Positions 20,154-36,692 are shown, counted from the stretch's first letter. The stretch is 64,000 nt of DNA from Ascidia mentula (GCA_947561715.1 OX387201.1:2994001-3058000), one strand, 5' to 3'. The notes: generated from the letters alone by a model not told the origin. Numbers and translations are program-made.

Positions 20154-23100
20154 ATGATTCTTATAAAGTTACAGTTTCTTGTTATGTTAGCAGAAGCTAA
20201 TGCTCAAATACGACCAAGAATGCAGAAGTCGTTTCACATACTCACAGTCTGGGACTATCTTGTTTGCGGAGTAGTTTTTCTTGTTTCTGGCGGAATCGGG
20301 TTGTTCTTTGCCGTGAGGGGCAAGACGGGAGATGCGGATCACAATTTGATGGGAGGAAGAAAAATGCATGGACTTCCGGTTGCCTTCTCGCTAACTGCCG
20401 GTTTCATGTCAGCCATTACAAGTAAGTTGAATATTTCATTTTCGTGATTTACTTTTTCCAGCATTGTTAAATTTAAAAAAAGTTTGTCGCAATTCCGTCA
20501 TTTATTTCATCTTACCTTCAAATGTTGTCGTTTTTGAGTCGTCGGATTACCAGCAGAGTTTTATGTTTACGGGACAATGTACGCATTCTACATTTTATCT
20601 TTCATCATACTTGCCATTGTTACGTCAGAGATCTATATTCCTTTGTTTTGTCGTTTGAACATCACAAGCACTTACGAGGTGTGTACGTAAAGCAGATGTA
20701 TGCTATGTTATGCCGATTAATAACTTGTATTTATTACGAATTGTAAAATAGTTTGAACGTAACGCTTGTGTTTCATGAAACAAGCTTTGATTATTTTTTC
20801 ACTTTAAAACGACCTTTTCTCCGCCAAACATGTTGTTTAGTTTCACTCATAATGGGCCATGATTTGTTTCTTATCCAGTACTTGGAAATGAGGTTTTGAT
20901 CCACAATATTCATCATCAACCAGATTATGTATTGTGGGTTTGCTATCTACGCTCCTGCACTGGCACTAAATGAAGGTACAACATGTTGTCGAACGTTTTG
21001 TTATCTGAAGAAAACAAATTGAAAGCGGACATTTTTAATTATATTGTGTATCTTGAGGAACGTTAGTTTGCAGGACTTAATTTTACCATATTGAGTAGCT
21101 AACCATGTATAAAAGGGAGATTTATATTCACCAATTCTACAGTGACCGGTTTAAACCTATGGGCAGCGGTTTTCACAACCGGCATCGTTTGTACAATCTA
21201 CACCTCCCTCGGCGGTTTGAAGGCTGTTGTATGGACGGACGTGTTTCAGTGTATAATAATGTGTGTTGGGTTTTTGGCTGTTATAATACAGGGGAGTTCG
21301 GCCGTTGGAGGTTTCACAAGAGTGTTTAGCATTGCACAGGATCACGGAAGAATCGACTTTAACCAGTAAGTGTAAATACTAACATGAATTAGCGATACAT
21401 GTAGGCTAAATTCTGTGCTTACGGGAACGGCAAATGTTTATTATATTGTTATGTTTGCGTTTAAAATTAATTCCCCAGAAAATTATCTATGCAATTTAAC
21501 AATTTGTTTGTAGTTTTGAGTTGGACCCGCGCATTCGACACACATTCTGGTCAACCTTGTTCGGGGGAAGTTTTTACTGGTCAGCCCAATATGGTGTAAC
21601 CCAGACTGTGGTACAGAGGTATCTCTGCTGCAAAAACGAAACGCACGCGAAAATGTAAAAAGTTTACACTTATAAATATATAGTGCATGGGTTTTTTTTT
21701 TAAGTCAATAATGACCTCAAATATCTAAAACGCTTTTACGTACAGGGTACTGTTTGAATTCCACTATTGGATCTTTATTACAGGGCCGTGTACCTCCACG
21801 GTCTCTTTATCATGGTAATCATCTCTCTTGCTGGAATTGGTGGATTAACAATGTTTGCCTTTTACGCTCATTGCGACCCATACTCTGCTGGATGGGTGAA
21901 GGCCAACGACCAACTTATGCCCTACTTTGTCATGGATATTTTGCATCAATTTCCAGGACTGCCTGGTGTGTACATCTCTTGCGCCTTCAGTGGTACACTG
22001 AGGTAAGTTTGGGAAAATAATTTGAAAATATGGAGGTCAATAGTATGTTATGTAATTTCTTTAGTCGACTGGAAAAACGTAAGTCAAACCATTCCGTCTG
22101 TACATAGAATTGGGGTTTCCCCCTTACCCGCAGCAATGTTTTTAGCACTTTCTCATCGGCGATCAACGCAATGGCAGCAGTTACATTGGAGGACTACTTC
22201 AAGCCCCTGAAAATTCTTACAAACACCTAAGAAATTTGGATGTCAAAAGTATGCCCTGTGAAAAATGCCTTTGCCGATGCGAAAAACGTATCGCATACGT
22301 GGTTTCGATACCGACTGCGTAATATAATGTATTTTTGTCGGCTATTGTTTTTCTCTAAGATGATTCGAATTGTTTTACAGCTTCTGGTGATTTTCTATGG
22401 TTGTTTGTGTCTGGGAATGGTCGGACTCACTGCGAACATGGTTGATGTTCTTACAGCCTCACTGAGTGTTAATGGAATCATACTTGGTCCAATTTTGGGG
22501 CTTTTCACGATGGGGTGGGGTTTTCCCTGGGTGAACTCCATGGTAAGCGAAACAACAAACTATATATTCTTCGGTCCTGTGTTTTTATTTCTTAATTGAA
22601 AACAAGTTTTAATTCAAATCAAGATTGATGAGAAAACACGTTGTAAGTTGTTGGTAACCTTACAATGTTTCAACGAGTTTTGTATATCCTAATTTTCTAA
22701 AATTAATACAAATTTGTTTTACAATTGCACCGAGTACATTCAAAATTTCTACTTCGTCAATCGCAGTTCAGCCAAAATATATTTGCACAGCGCGATTATT
22801 ATATGTAATGCAAAGTTCATCTATAGCAGGGGTTCTTAACCTGGGGTCCATGAACCCCCAAGGGGTCCGAGAAGATACATTAAGGGGTCCATGAAACGAA
22901 ATAAAATTATTCCGAAAATCCACATATTTTCCTTTGTCCATAAGGTTTTACTGTCCACGAATTTTAATTTTTCGACATTTGCAATGTGTTTCTTGCAAAG
23001 GGGTCCATAGCTTTTCAAAGAATGTTTTAGGGGTTCGCGATCCAAAAAAGGTTAAGAAACATTGATCTGTAGTGAACTGATATATAGCAAAGCACAAACT

Positions 23101-24052
23101 GATTATAATGTGATTAATTAGGGTTCAATATGTGGAGTGGTGAGTGGATTATTTGCTACTACGTCCTGTGTTGTGGGAAAAATCTATTATCCAGTGCCAA
23201 ATCGCTTCACAAGAAAAATGGAGTTACAAATATCCGACTGCGTTTATGACGACGGAAATGTTACCTACGTCCACGTCAGTGATGTCACTAGTATAGGTGA
23301 ATACAAGGATTTAGTTTATACAGAAAAATGAATCCCAACTTCTTTTATAAAACAAATGCAGCAAATGTCATGGCATTTAATTACTAATTGCTCCGGCAAC
23401 ATCCTAATGCTTAAATTGTTGTAGCCAAGGAAAGCGCATAAAAACAGAACCATTTTACCATTCATTCTTCTCTTCCACAGCTGGTCCGAGCATAACTGCA
23501 ATCGACGACAACCGACCACTAATAGCTGATTTTATTTCTCTGTCATACGCATATTATCCTTGCCTCGGATTTTTAGTGGCCCTTTTTGTCGGAAATGTTG
23601 TGTCACTCATAACAGGTGGGTATCTCACCAGTCGAAGTCTTGCTCTTTCAATGTAAACCTATTATTATTTCGTATTCAACTGTATCGTGAAAACAGCTGA
23701 CAAACGTATACTGGTGTTGTATCCAACTATATGCACATTTATTATCTGACTTTAAATTATTCAGGGTTTCAAAATCCAAAAGAACTACCACATGGTGTCA
23801 CTCTTGCGTTTTTCGATCACCCAGTCTTCAAATGGATGCCAAAAAAGGTAATGTTTGGCACTGAATGCAGAAAACAACGACTGTCAAGTCCTTACGACGT
23901 TGCAGGTTTTGGAAACTCTCCGCTTTGGCATTGATTATTCACGAGATAAGGAGGCAGCAATCAAACTAAACGAGCTCGTTGCGGATAATGATGCGGAAAA
24001 CGTGCTTGGAACTGAGACGAACCAAAAACAATTTCTCACGCATGACAACTAA
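20154..24052 (+). CDS. SLC5 sodium-coupled monocarboxylate transporter-like, with two in-frame stops
   Basis: SLC5 members couple sodium to uptake of small anions or sugars across the plasma membrane. Exons fit at 20154-20421, 20539-20678, 20879-20975, 21143-21365, 21514-21654, 21784-22002, 22134-22248, 22381-22542, 23122-23296, 23481-23615, 23765-23847 and 23906-24052, about 634 codons. Family blocks are clear: [89 protein letters not shown]. They fit the SLC5A8/A12 (SMCT) branch best. Two stops interrupt the frame: TGA at 20897-20899 (codon ~143, where about eight expected residues after YLEMRF are missing) and TAA at 22228-22230 (codon ~395, in the loop after EDYFKPLK). Splice sites and all other codons look conserved, so this is either a recently damaged gene or allele, or assembly error. 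Confidence 0.85.
22827..23064. mobile_element. Non-autonomous hAT-like element in SLC5 intron
   Basis: The left end CAGGGGTTCTTAACC and the reverse complement of the right end, CAATGTTTCTTAACC, form imperfect terminal inverted repeats. The element is flanked by 8-bp target duplications, ATCTATAG (22819-22826) and ATCTGTAG (23065-23072), as hAT transposases make. The ~238-bp body has GGGGTCCATGAA motifs near both ends and no coding capacity. It lies between the exons ending at 22542 and starting at 23122. Confidence 0.8.
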
Positions 24053-24808
24053 TCCAAAGTTAATTGAATAGATACTGTTGCTGCTGCTTTTAAAAAGGTT
24101 ACATTAAATCCAAAGTCCGTACAGAAAATGTAAGAACGGAGATTTGTGTAATTTCGACAGATGGTGCACTGTAACCTAACGCTGCAAACAAAATCTCGTC
24201 AAAGTGGTACGTATAATCTCAAAGGAAAACAATCAATATCAAAAGACGATTTACTTTTCCTCGCGATTTCGTTGTTTTTTACCAAAAAAATCGCGCGTTG
24301 CTTTGTTGTCAATCGGTGTCTATAGAAACACACACCTGCCTAACAAAGCTAAAGCCCAAAACTATTGACACAAAAAAGCTGTTCGATTTTCCTGGTACCT
24401 TAAGCGGCTTTCATAAACCCCAAAACAACACATAAACCAACAAACATAGTCTCTGATGAATAAGAACTTTTCTTGTACGAAAGACAAAGGTAATACGAAC
24501 ATTCAAAACTGGAACAAAACCTTTGAGGCAAGTTCTATTTTAAAGCAACCTTCATCGAGTCACTGGCAGTATTATGTTCCATATTGCAACGTTTTATAAA
24601 CGCGGCGGCCGACAGTTCGTCAAAATTACACACGACCGCATGGCGAAGTTTCCAAAACACACCAAGCAAGTTAAAATCCAAGTTTTTATCACCCTTCTAT
24701 TACGAATGTCATTAACGCAGTAACTATAATAACAATAATGTAACAGTCTAGCTAAAACTTCAAGGAAATTGACACTCGGGTCGTAGCATCGTTTGAAAGC
24801 AACCCGAG
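24053..24808. other. Convergent intergenic region, SLC5 gene and SRM
   Basis: This is the 3' region shared by the transporter (+) and spermidine synthase (-). It presumably holds both 3' UTRs. I see no gene, repeat or RNA structure in it. Confidence 0.5.
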
Positions 24809-27760
<2,952 letters not shown>

Positions 27761-30435
27761 TCAACGCATTTTGGCTACAAGCTGGTGAACAGGAGGGGCA
27801 TAAATGGGGCCAAACATTGCCCCCTTTTCTAGATCGGGTAATTCCCGTGCGTCTGGATCTGGCAAAAACTCGAACTTTTGAACCAGGTTGACCAAAAACA
27901 TAAAGACTTCCATCCGAGCCAGTTGTTCGCCGAGACAGTGACGTGGACCGACTGAGAATGGGATCACGTGACGAGATTTGACGAATCGGCTTTGAGAGTC
28001 AAGATGACGTTCGGGTTTGAATAAGTCGGGTTGTGGGAACAACTCTGGGTCGTTGTGGACGGCCCATAGGTTTGCTTGAACCTAAATTAATTGTTGACGT
28101 AAGAACATAAAGCCAACATGCATCGATTTCGATTTTCACGTTTAATAGACACCTTTGGCTGCTGCTGTATAGATAAAAGCAACCACAATTTTCCTAGTTG
28201 TACTTGAGTTATTTTTAATCTCAAAGCGACGAATTCAAAAAATCAAAATCATACCACTGTGTTTTTAGGGATAAAATATCCACGTAAATAGGTGTCCCTG
28301 GATGTGCAATGTGGCAGGGCAAGGGGAACAATGGTTCTAAAACGATACAGCTCCTCGATAAAGGCCTGTGTGTATTGGAGTTCTTCTTTGTGAGTCATAG
28401 ACACAACTCCGTCTGCACCTAGGGTTTAGAAAGCGTTTACAGTACAACTACTCACTTTATATATTGCAGTACATCTATTTTCAACCTTTTTCAAGGACTT
28501 GCCCAGCGATGTATGAAGGTAAACAACTTAAATGGCCTACAAAAACTGATAGGATACAATGACGAATATGTCAAATCATGTGTTACACAAGGTGAAATGC
28601 GTAACAGTTTGTTTGAACGTGCAATATACGACAATAGTGATGATAAACAAGGATTCTGTTATAAAGATTAAAATGTATACATAGCTTTTAAGTGTACAAG
28701 AAAATAATATCTTCTGAAAAACGGAGCGGTTTTGTTTACCCAGAACGCTAAATATTTCTTCGTAAAGTTTTTCTTGTATATCAGGATAATGAAGGAAAAC
28801 TAAAGCTGCCCATCTTAGTGTCGTTGTGGTCGTTTCTGTACCCGCCATAAAAAGCTCCCGGATGTAATGAAGCAAATGTTTTTCCTAAAATTTACAAATT
28901 TTAGTATGAGACAAAAGGTGACGAGTCACGTGTATACATCTATGAACAATACAAGGGCAAACCTACTAACAAAATACACACAATCAAAACAGTTTTTTGT
29001 TTGGTTCGAATGCTGAAAAAAATCATTTTGCTAAAATCGAGTTTTATTTTCCAACACTCACGGTAAATCCGCTTTTGCCTTTCTTCATATCATCTACGTA
29101 AGCGTCGATGACGTCACGAAGTGAAGTTGCGTCAAATGTTTTTTCATGGTTGGAAATGATGTCCGAGACAAAATCTAACAACATGTATTTGAGAAGTTAG
29201 AGATTCAGACTATTTTGATTTTTTGGTCACTTACCGAACATTTCTTTAGTAACACGTCGAAAATTGTTGATGGGTTTGGAAATCGCAAAAACTTTGCTTA
29301 GAAATGGAAAAAATCTCACAATCCTGAGACCCTGGATTATTGTGGGACTAGAAAGGCTGAAAAAATATTTTTACCTACACTGACTCATCATTAATATCAA
29401 CCTTTACTGCATGATAATGTTGCATTGTGTATAACTTTTTTTGTATCTACCTCTCGGAAAATGCCTCCAAGATGCCCTTGAAATGTGGATCGTCATACTC
29501 AAACCGTTGCCCAAACACAATGCTGCAAATAATATTGGAAACTGCGTTGGTTTTTTGAATCTGAAACGAAGTTACATGGTAAGTTTATTGATGACAACTT
29601 GGAAAAAGGCGGTAAAAACAACCGGGCTAGCAGATGACCAACTTTACGTCCCTTACTTGCATATCAAAAGCTTTGCCTCCCTGTTGCTCAATGGCTGCAT
29701 TTAAATAACCAAGTTCTTCCTGGATGCGAGCTTCCATGCTTTTCTTGCCCATTCCATAGCTGTAGTTTATAAAATAACTCTTCTTCATAGCAGAAACAAT
29801 ACTTTTTATTCGCGGAGAGCAGAACAAAAAATCAACACCTAATTCAACACGTTAACTGATACAATCCGATCAGCAATTTGGTAATTACATAAAACCCTCG
29901 CTTACCCTCTCATGGTGTTTAGCCCAAATTTACGCATCGTCTCCCAGTGTTTACCATAAGGAAGGAACAATATCCCTTGTACGAATTCCTCCACAAACGG
30001 ATGAACAGGCCGACTTGAAAAGTCTTCTTTATTTTTCACCAGTGCCTGCAAAGAAAAAAAAGTAAAAATATAAAAACGCACTCTCGAATATGGCGAATAG
30101 ATATAATTTAAACGGCCCAAAAGTAAAGATTGCACTCGCACCTCCTGTATGACGTCAAAATCGTTCAGCACCACCAAGTGCCTGGTTGGCAAGGCAGCGC
30201 CTACAACTGGGCCGTAGGATTTGCTCCAACTCCTGAACACACGGGGTCTAAACGATGCATTGATGTGTGGAAGGACGCCCACAATAGGAAAGCCTCTTGG
30301 TCCAGGAGGAAAGTTTCGAGGTCGTTTGTACCAGGAATAAGCCAACAATATGGCGGCCAAACTCAATAGAAATCTTGTGATGTTCAAATGACAGACGCTT
30401 ACTATTTTTTCAGTAAGTAAACTTGATGCCTCCAT
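27761..30435 (-). CDS. Cytochrome P450, CYP2 clan (gene 1 of 3)
   Basis: This is a microsomal haem-thiolate monooxygenase. Nine exons on the minus strand: 30142-30435, 29906-30045, 29657-29759, 29451-29560, 29235-29356, 29062-29174, 28740-28884, 28255-28418 and 27761-28081. Phases close to give 503 aa, full length for the family. The N-terminus has a membrane anchor ([17 protein letters not shown]) and the proline hinge [13 protein letters not shown]. The I-helix is [17 protein letters not shown] stands where the PERF motif is expected. The haem-binding block [15 protein letters not shown] supplies the cysteine ligand. Exon lengths match those of genes 2 and 3 almost exactly. Gene 2 lies ~1.6 kb upstream in the same orientation, so 1 and 2 are tandem duplicates. 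Substrate cannot be told from sequence. Confidence 0.96.
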
Positions 30436-32031
30436 TGTGATAAACGTATATTAACTACGATATTAATCAACCTGTTATCGAGTGTGAATGTTATTTCAGC
30501 ATGTGCACACAGAACTGCAACTTGTACCATCACAAACAAATAGAAAAGTTTAAAATCATGTCCATAGATGCAACAGTTAGTTGATCGGCCAGTTTTTGTG
30601 GTGAAAATAGCAATAAACTACAAATGCAAAGATATGCAGTTATTGTAAAGTTGGAGGGACAAGACGTAAAGAATGAACAATGCACATTTTAGTAAGTGAT
30701 TTTAAACACTAACGTGATTTATTCTGAAATTACTAACAAGGTTATATAGTCAAAACCTAATAAACACATCAAACTCGACATTTAAGATTTGCTTCCCTTG
30801 CTGCGAAATTGAAAGCACTACATAATTAATGTCAAATGACGTTTGCAGATAACAATCGTATGCAGCCAAACACAGCACCTATTGTAACATGAAAACGGGA
30901 ACGTTTGGTAGAAAAAGTACAGGAGCGCTCTACTACTGTTTGGCAAGTGAAATTTGCAGTGCGCTTTTATCGGTAACTGCGAACGGGCTTTTACCTATTC
31001 TGTGTACATTGACACCTACGTAACACAGCACATACACACGGACAAAAGCGAGCGAAGAACGCATAGGCTACTGTTAATGGCCTAATACACCGTAGGCTAT
31101 ATATCAGCAGTCATTTAAGCTTTACTCTAAAGCTCTTCATTCTCAACAACTCGCATCAGATACTAATACACAACGACTGTTCATGGCATACCACGACTTG
31201 TTCGAGCGAAATCAGAACCTTTTGACAAAACACTACCTTTGCCCTAGCGTAGGTGCAGTCGGCGCTGGTCGACAGACGTTTTCAAGCGTCATCGATATTT
31301 ACGTGTCATGTCAACCGTGTCGCATGATGAGTAAAACAGCAGTTTGCTGGTCGTTCACCTTTTGTTTGCGGCACGTGGTTACAGCAACACAGAAAACCAA
31401 TGAAGAGCTGGAAAATCATTTGGACTTTGAACGCGTCATAAATGCCTTGCCTCTGCGATCTCCGTTAATGTAAAGTATTTGTGTATTTTACGCGTTGTCG
31501 GTTATACGTATTTTACATACTAACGATTATAGACTACGTATTTTACAGATTAACCGATGTAGCGTACGCATTTTACACATTGCCGACTGTACGTATTTAA
31601 CGCATGTCGTAATTTCTAGTTATTTAATTGCAGGAGATTTTCGCAACAAAACCTTTCCTCAACGTCTTGCTGAAGACCTCTTTGGCTTTTTTCTGATAGT
31701 TTTTCCACACATTGCCATAACTTTTATCTACCGGTATGGGAACTGCAAGTGCATTGCAACACGTGTAGTGCACACTACTATCCTATCTTCCAGCAATCAC
31801 GGTTTGTGAAGTGCGATAGTATATTTTTTTGCTGTATTTGCAGATGGCGCATGCATCATAATCACGATATAAAGTGGCTGCTGCGTATAATCTATGTATA
31901 TAAAAGATTCATTTCTGAAGCAATAAAATAATAACGAACGAATTGAATCTACTATGGTTTGACCTATGTCAACTCTACGAACTTACGTGACACAAACCAT
32001 TTACAACAGATATATTTGTAAAATTATTATT
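30436..32031. other. Spacer between CYP2-like genes 1 and 2
   Basis: This holds the promoter of gene 1 and the end of gene 2. The plus-strand frames at 31183-31473 and 31495-31809 have no domain, and the second overlaps a degenerate tandem repeat, so I do not accept them as genes. Confidence 0.5.
31486..31612. repeat. Degenerate tandem repeat, ~30-bp period
   Basis: Four to five diverged units share the core TACGTATTTTACA and variable linkers such as CGATGTAGC and CGACTG. It lies upstream of CYP2-like gene 1. Divergence between units suggests an old minisatellite. Confidence 0.6.
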
Positions 32032-35000
32032 TCAACGTTGTTTAGCAACAACTTTGTAGACAGAGGGACCGTAAACATTTCCAAACAATACGCCATTCAC
32101 AATATCGGGTAATTCCCGTGCGTCTGGATCTGGCAAAAACTCGAATTTTTGAACCAGGTTGACCAAAAACATAAAGACTTCCATCCGAGCCAGTTGTTCG
32201 CCGAGACAGTGACGTGGACCGACTGAAAACGGAATCACGTGACGAGATTTGACGAATCGGCTTTGAGAGTCGAGATGACGTTCGGGTTTGAATAAGTCGG
32301 GTTGTGGGAACAACTCTGGGTCGTTGTGGACGGCCCATAGGTTTGCTTGAACCTGTAATGTGAGAACATTCATCAATTGTAGATTGTGCGAAAATATATG
32401 CAGCGATTCCAGATTTATAAAAAAAAAACGCAAAATTTATTTCGTTAATTATACTTGTTAATTCAGAGAAAAAACAACTGCCGCTTTTGTGATGTTTGTA
32501 TTGTCCTTAAACTCAGAAAATTAATCAATTAGTTGGGCAAAAGGATCATACCACTGTGTTTTTAGGGATAAAATATCCACGTAAATAGGTGTCCCTGGAT
32601 GTGCAATGCTGCAAAGCAAGCGGAACAAGGGTTCTAAAACGATACAGCTCCTCGATAAAAGCCTGTGTGTATTGGAGCTCTTCTTTATGGATCATAGACA
32701 CAACTCCGTCTGCACCTAGGGTTTGGAAAATTTCTTACAACTATGGTCTAAAACACGGACATTCCAAAAGATGGATACTACGTTATGGTGAAATGTACAG
32801 AATAAGTATAAGTAAGTTTGGAAATATTGCATGTAAGGGTTCATCAGTAAACATAAATTAATGCAAACGCTCATCTTTTGAGAAGAGGGTGGCAGGATAT
32901 GTAGTTTAGGTTTCTTGAAAATTCACCCAATTTTTAAAAACGAAATATTTTACTGTTTTACCTAGAACGTTGGTAATCTCTTCGAAAATTTTTGTTTGTA
33001 TATCAGGATAATGAAGGAAAACTAAAACCGCCCATCTTAGTGTCGTTGTGGTCGTTTCTGTACCCGCCATAAAAAGCTCCCGGATGTAATGAAGCAAATG
33101 TTTTTCCTGAAATGTACACAGAAATTCTGCTAGAATATAAAGCCAAAAACACAATTAAGCAATTGTAAAGTTGAAATCAATTGAATCTCTCATAAAATGG
33201 ATCGCGCAACGGAAAAACATTTTTCTTTCTTTTATTAAAATTAAGAATACGTGGAAACGTGGCACAGAATAAGGATTCGGTTGTGACCAAATCGAATTAT
33301 ATTCTTCAACACTCACAGAAAATCCACTTTTGCCTTTCTTCATATCATCCACGTAAGCGTCGATTACGTCACGAAGTGAAGTTGCGTCAAATGTTTTTTC
33401 ATGGTTGGAAATGATGTCCGAGACAAAATCTGAGAACACGTATTTGAGAAGTTTGAGATTCAGATTATTTTGATTTTATCGTCACTTACCGAACATTTCT
33501 TTAGTGTTGCGGCGAAATTTAGTGACGGGTTTGGAAACCGCAGAAACTTTGGTTAAAAATGGGAAAAACTGGATTTTCGAAATAGCTTTGATTATTTGCG
33601 GGTCAGATAAACTGAAAATAGAGGCAATTAATGCAAGTTCATAAAAAAGTTTAATCAAGCAGTTTCCTTGATCAGCTGTTGATCAGGACACACAAAATTG
33701 TTTTGTTTCTTTATACCTTTCAGCAAATGCTTCCAAGATGCCCTTGAAATGTGGATCGTCATACTCAAAACGTTGCCCAAAGACAATGCTGCAAATAATA
33801 TTGGAAACTGCGTTGGTTTGTTGAATCTAAAACGAAATGTTTGTTGGTGACTCTTTGGGGATAAGTTGAAACAATCCAATTAAATTAAAACATCCCATTC
33901 TGAAGCAAAGCGACAAACAAAGTCTATGCATGCATGTGTTGGTGTTTGTCTTCGCGTAAGTTAAAAAATTTTCAATTTATGTCATAAAAAAATATTAACT
34001 TACTCGCATATCAAAAGCTTTGCCTTCCTGTTCCTCAATAGCTGTGTTCAAATAACCAAGTTCCTCCTGGATGCGCGCCTCCATGCTTTTCTTACCCATT
34101 CCATACCTACAACAGTTGACAAAGTAACGTTTTAGTATGTTGAGGCATCGGTTCAGGTATCACTCTGCACAAGTTAAATAAGTAACAAATATGTGGGAAC
34201 TGCCAAAAAGAGAAATAAATGACGTGTGAAGTGAAAATGTAACACATGAACCAATCAAACGCCAATTTACGTCTATAGTTTAAATTTCAGAAATTAACCG
34301 ACTGCTTTGTCGCCATACATCGATGATAAAAGACAATGCTTACCCTCTCATGGTGTTAAGCCCAAACCTGCGCATCGTCTCCCAGTGTTTACCATAAGGA
34401 AGGAACAATATCCCTTGTACGAATTCCTTCACAAACGGATGAGCAGGTCGACTTGAAAAGTCTTCCTTATTTTTCACCAGTGCCTGCAACGAACAAATAA
34501 AATTTTAAAAATTATAGTGTGGCAACAACTACAGTCTCAGGTCTATAACTAAAGCACTTGTGCTGCACTGTTTGATGAGACTTTGCAAGTTTTGCAGCAC
34601 CTGAAGAAGCGAGATTAAGCTCGTGCAAATAGAGTTGTTTAACAGTCAGTCTCTTACAGTGCACCAACAAGTACTTTTGTTAAATACATCACGTTGAAAT
34701 TATTTCCACACATCAAGGGACAAAAATCGTTCTCCCCAAAATAAAATGCACTCTCACCTCCTGTATGACGTTAAAGTCGTTTAGCACCACCAAGTTCGTG
34801 GTTGGTATAGAAACGCCAACAACTGGGCCGTAGGATTTACTCCAATTTCTATACACACGGGGTGCAAATGATGACCTGATGTGCGGCAGAACGCCCACGA
34901 TGGGAAAGCCCCTTGGTCCAGGAGGAAAGTTTCGAGGTCGCTTGTACCATAAATAAGCCAGCAGTATGGCGGCCAAACTCAATAGAACTCGTACGATGTC

Positions 35001-35051
35001 AAAATTATTGACACTTGATAATTTTTGAGCTAATAACCTTGGCGCTTCCAT
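32032..35051 (-). CDS. Cytochrome P450, CYP2 clan (gene 2 of 3)
   Basis: Nine exons on the minus strand: 34758-35051, 34344-34483, 34004-34106, 33717-33826, 33490-33611, 33317-33429, 32962-33106, 32552-32715 and 32032-32352. Each exon has exactly the length of its counterpart in gene 1, and the product is again 503 aa. The anchor is [17 protein letters not shown] and the hinge [13 protein letters not shown]. The I-helix is [12 protein letters not shown] and the haem loop [15 protein letters not shown]. Amino-acid similarity to gene 1 is high throughout, strongest in exons 7-9. The last ~22 residues (..IVNGVLFGNVYGPSVYK) differ from gene 1, while the preceding block is nearly identical at the DNA level. 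The gene is intact. It is likely an ER enzyme with a substrate overlapping that of gene 1. Confidence 0.96.
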
Positions 35052-36692
35052 TGTTTTTACGTTTCTGAGGGCAGTAATTACCTATTTTTGGTAACAAATT
35101 AAACCAAATCAGTTTCAACAACAAAATAAAACACTTTGTAAGCAAATCGCTTATTCGATTGTCCAAATGTTTGAGATGGCAAGGTTTATATAGACGTAGT
35201 AGAAAAAAGGCTTTTTTATAAAAAGCACGGTCTGTCAGGGTTACACAATACCTTGAAGCAATTGCCTTTGCCCTAGTCTCAAAGCTGTTTGCCGCCGGCA
35301 CAAAACAAATATCTACGTCATCGATTGACCCAAAGGCACTTGTGGGCAGGTGAGGGCGACGCCTTGCAGGTCGTTGACATCTTTGTTTGTGACTCTTGCA
35401 CATGGCTGTGACATACAAATGCGATACCTTTCACATATTTTTTCTCCTCTCATCAATGTGGTGAACGTATAGAACCTACTAATATACGATAATGACCCGT
35501 ATTAAGCCATCCTCACATATTTGGGTTACATAGGATTGGCTGAAGTAAGTAGAAATTAAGACGAAATATGGGAGAAATTGTACATCTGAAAAACGTGAAA
35601 AAAAATTTTCACTGCCTCATTGGGAGTGGTCCCTTTGGCTTCAAATGCAATAACCTAAATGTAATAAATTCAAGTTAATTGGACTGTTTTGAAGAATGCT
35701 ACAACTTATATGTTGCATATCGTGGATGTACTGCATATGCACGACGTTAAACCAAAATGCAGAAAAGTTATGAAAACATCTACGTGAATCACATGTGGTT
35801 AAATAATAAGAAAGTATAACCTACTTTTGTTGGTGAATTCAAAGATTTTGCGCGCCATGACGTGCTATATGCTGATAACACATGTATAACGTCATGTGAT
35901 TTTAAAAAACTTTGAAACTATCGTTCTGGCGCCGTGTATTACAGGGACAACACTTTACGACATGCTTGTTTGACCCCATATAGATTTTAACATGATGTTG
36001 CGTTGCATCACGCTACCTCGACGTAAATTACGTGACTGGACAAACAAATCCATCCGTTGCCTTGCTGCACTTTCCTCCACTTTGGTGTTTTGGTTTTGAA
36101 TTTAACTCGCAACCTTTGTGCACACTGGCACAGTAAGCGGAATGCGTTTCTCCTGCAATACATCTGAGGTATGCGCCGGGTAAAAAACAAGTTTCATGCA
36201 AGAATGCAATCTGAAAGACAAACTGTTTCTCTACCTAGGTTACAATCCAAATAGCTAAATCAAATTTGTTCGCCAAAAATAATATATACGTTTTTTTCTT
36301 ATTTTTCACGCCACGTCTAATTTTCTGTTGAATTCGACAAAACACGAATTAGATATCTACAATCACTATACCTGAACAAATAGCGTCCAGTGGTATATGC
36401 AATGATTTGAAAATCGTCTGTGGTTTTCAACATTGGTTTAAAAAAATCGTTTCTATTTGTTGTGATTTTCGAAACTTCACTCTGCTCAGTCATGCGGAAA
36501 CCGCAGTAGTAATCCTATAAATTAAACATATAAATATATAAAGTGTGTAATTGTTTTGTTTCCAATACGTAATTATTAGTTTGTAAATTCGTACGTTGGC
36601 ACTCGTTCGCATCTTTTGTTTTATGTAGATACTTGTAACCCAACGGGAAACATGTTGCTCATTATGACATGAGCGAATGAGAAACTTTTGTC
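35052..36692. other. Divergent region between CYP2-like gene 2 and COX11
   Basis: This 1.6 kb segment separates two divergently transcribed genes and must hold both promoters. The 137-codon minus frame at 35005-35418 overlaps the start of gene 2 in another frame and has no domain. I see no repeat or RNA gene. Confidence 0.5.
35185..35192 (-). promoter_or_regulatory. TATA-box candidate of CYP2-like gene 2
   Basis: On the minus strand the sequence reads TATATAAA about 135 bases upstream of the gene 2 start codon, leaving room for a ~100-nt leader. AT-rich surroundings make chance occurrence possible. Confidence 0.4.

Noticed and set aside
20888-20925. A 35-nt intron hiding the TGA in SLC5 exon 3
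   Set aside because: The GT..AG pair exists, but such an intron would be too short and would shift the frame away from the conserved [15 protein letters not shown].
31183-31809. Plus-strand frames of 96 and 104 codons between P450 genes
   Set aside because: The second runs over a degenerate tandem repeat. Neither has a domain or a plausible transcript.
35005-35418. 137-codon minus-strand frame
   Set aside because: It overlaps the real first exon of CYP2-like gene 2 in another frame and has no protein features.
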